Below are positions 62,676 through 64,000 of a DNA stretch of 64,000 nucleotides, in pieces. The position numbers and the translations under genes were made by a program. The DNA is from Flavobacterium sp. Sd200 (lineage in GTDB: Bacteria; Bacteroidota; Bacteroidia; Flavobacteriales; Flavobacteriaceae), in the NCBI RefSeq assembly GCF_009826935.1, contig NZ_WUMN01000001.1, forward strand, positions 930,001-994,000, given 5' to 3'. Each line of letters opens with the position of its first letter. The first letter of the stretch is position 1. The notes below the pieces were generated by a model, which worked only from the letters and a program-made list of their open reading frames with translations, made no database searches and was not told the origin of the DNA.

Positions 62676-62877
62676 GATCTTCTGATTTTTAAGTTTGGTT
62701 GATTAAATTTTCATGCTCGATAAAGTAATTCCAAACAGCTTACCAAAATCACAAAAACCTATAAATCAAATGTTTATAATTTAACATACTTTTCTAAACC
62801 ACGTTATTTCGTTGTTTTATATTGATATTTAGCTGATTAAACACAATATAAAACACTGGTTTTTAGACTCCTAAAAA

Positions 62878-62905
62878 AAACAGCCACCTGTTGAGGTGGC
62901 TGTTT
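62878..62905 (-). terminator. terminator of the alpha/beta hydrolase gene
   Basis: AAACAGCCACCT (62878-62889) and AGGTGGCTGTTT (62894-62905) form a perfect 12-bp stem with loop GTTG. On the minus strand a run of T follows. The rest of the 249-bp gap before the YceI gene shows nothing. Confidence 0.78.
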
Positions 62906-62925
62906 ATATACTAATTTGCTTATTC

Positions 62926-63711
62926 TTAAAGTCCATTAATCCAGTCTTTAGCAAAGTTGGCTTCATCCTGCCATGACGGCAATCCCAGCACGTAGTGATT
63001 TTTACCCTCAAACTCTTTATAATTAGTGATAGAGTTACTGTTTTTATATTTCTTATAATTGCTATAGTTTAAAGATGCTGGCATAATATGATCTGCACTA
63101 CCGGCAATAAACAATAACGGTGCATGCGGTTTTTTAAAATCTATTTTACCCTCGGTTCCTAGTGGGCCTCTTAGTACCCTACGTGATTCGGGTATGGTGT
63201 TTTTTTCATACGATTCTTTTTGTTCTTCTAACGACATACCGTTAGTAAAAGCGTACTGCCATTCGGAAAAGCTCATTAAGTGTGTTTTTTTAAGTGAACT
63301 AAAGAGCCCGAGGGGTTTCCATAACGACCTGAAAAATGAAAATTTAAATGTTGTAACTCCCTGTGGAGGAACAGAGTGTATTGCAATACCGGCAACTCCA
63401 AGTCCGCGTTGCAAAAGCATCTGGACTGTTAACCCTCCCAGAGAGTGACCTATGAGTATTGGTTTTTCATCGAGCTTAAGAATAATATTTGCATAATAAT
63501 CTACCAGCTCCCCATAACTAAGATCTGCCAGGTCTGTATCATTAGGTTGCCTTAAACGCAATTGCGCTGCCGTACCTTTTTTAAAAGGCCAAGGCTCGTT
63601 TATGCATTTGTATCCTAAATTCTCAAAATAATTTACCCAGTTACCCCAGCCTTCGTGTGTTACAAAAGCCCCGGTTACAAAAACAATTGTTTTAGATTTT
63701 ATAGTATTCAT
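62926..63711 (-). CDS. alpha/beta hydrolase
   Basis: The 261-residue protein has a serine-hydrolase fold: the nucleophile Ser is in LIGHSLGGLTVQML, the acid in IAGSADHIMP and the His in GKNHYVLG. The substrate is unknown. It lies 25 bp after the SDR fragment at the window end and likely shares its transcript. Confidence 0.85.
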   Translation of the reverse strand: MNTIKSKTIVFVTGAFVTHEGWGNWVNYFENLGYKCINEPWPFKKGTAAQLRLRQPNDTDLADLSYGELVDYYANIILKLDEKPILIGHSLGGLTVQMLLQRGLGVAGIAIHSVPPQGVTTFKFSFFRSLWKPLGLFSSLKKTHLMSFSEWQYAFTNGMSLEEQKESYEKNTIPESRRVLRGPLGTEGKIDFKKPHAPLLFIAGSADHIMPASLNYSNYKKYKNSNSITNYKEFEGKNHYVLGLPSWQDEANFAKDWINGL

Positions 63712-63736
63712 GAAATTTTATATTATTGATTGTTAT

Positions 63737-64000
63737 TTAATTAGATCCACTATTTAAAGCCTCCAGTGCTGCTGCCGGAGATGAGAGGAATAGCTTGTAA
63801 AAATCGGCAGTACCTGCAACGTGCTTTTCATATTCATTTTTGTTCAAGGCATCTAAAACATCATATGCCACATATACAGGGCTTATGCCTTTGCTGCCAC
63901 CTATTTCGGCAGAAAAATCAGTATCTACGAAAGGAGGCATTATTTCGAAGACTTTAATATTTGACACTTTTTCAAGGCTGATGCGCAACACCTGAGAGTA
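63737..64000 (-). CDS. SDR (DltE-like) C-terminal fragment
   Basis: The frame is open to the window edge (a YSQVLRISLEKV segment) and ends at 63737. It matches the C-terminal part of a DltE-like short-chain dehydrogenase (VFEIMPPFVDTDFSAEIG). The cofactor and catalytic motifs are outside the window. It stands first in a run with the alpha/beta hydrolase. Confidence 0.7.
   Translation of the reverse strand, partial: YSQVLRISLEKVSNIKVFEIMPPFVDTDFSAEIGGSKGISPVYVAYDVLDALNKNEYEKHVAGTADFYKLFLSSPAAALEALNSGSN

Overview
The window looks like a chromosomal segment of a Flavobacterium-type member of the Bacteroidota (Flavobacteriaceae). It has an AT-rich, densely packed genome in which genes usually lack Shine-Dalgarno sequences. 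Several putative promoters carry the Bacteroidota -7 element TAnnTTTG. Many families are typical of the group: DUF4350/DUF4129 proteins beside a MoxR ATPase, the ECF sigma/anti-sigma/'sensor' trio, the 59-residue CAL67264-type membrane protein beside EttA, DUF2911 and DUF2024. No rRNA, tRNA, CRISPR array, intact insertion sequence or prophage was seen. Gaps between genes are all shorter than 300 bp.

Layout. 1-4.8 kb: a MoxR-associated membrane gene set (MoxR start, DUF4350, DUF4129, a polytopic protein, a SpoIIM-like protein) with a divergent RDD protein. 4.8-6.3 kb: an ECF sigma operon. 6.4-8.1 kb: an AT-rich DUF4041/GIY-YIG gene. 8.1-10.3 kb: three tandem HAD phosphatase paralogues. 10.4-17 kb: two envelope proteins, then topoisomerase IV (parE, parC). 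17-19.4 kb: a tag-AraC-SDR operon with a candidate AraC operator. 19.5-22.6 kb: a GH39 enzyme, an XRE-cupin regulator and a DUF2911 protein. 22.7-38 kb: an acetate/carboxylate cluster, described below. 38-42 kb: an Lrp regulator facing a methionine gamma-lyase-like enzyme, then a thiol/redox operon with a Cys-rich MarR protein. 42-46.3 kb: a minimal Rnf-like operon (RnfC, RnfD, ApbE, lipoprotein nitroreductase). 46.4-60.5 kb: housekeeping genes (ettA, CvfB-like, KdsC-like, UbiA-like, Maf, MscS, PIG-L, YchF, ComM). 60.6-64 kb: SDR, exported isochorismatase-family, YceI and alpha/beta hydrolase genes, ending in a cut SDR.

The most interesting region is 22.7-37.3 kb. It contains acs, a Na+/solute-symporter/histidine-kinase fusion like CrbS, a two-TM small subunit-like protein, a DUF294/CBS/cyclic-nucleotide protein and a DnaQ-like protein. 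These parts make up the 'acetate switch' neighbourhood of gammaproteobacteria. Here the response regulator has no DNA-binding output domain. A stand-alone IS1-InsA-like zinc-ribbon/HTH protein lies at the upstream end instead. An exact 26-bp sequence is shared by its own start region and the acs promoter, with a 13/14 match upstream of the porin gene. I propose this protein as the missing transcriptional output; that is inference. Several enzymes in the window also look like pseudoenzymes: the DnaQ-like protein, a UbiA-like protein and one SDR.
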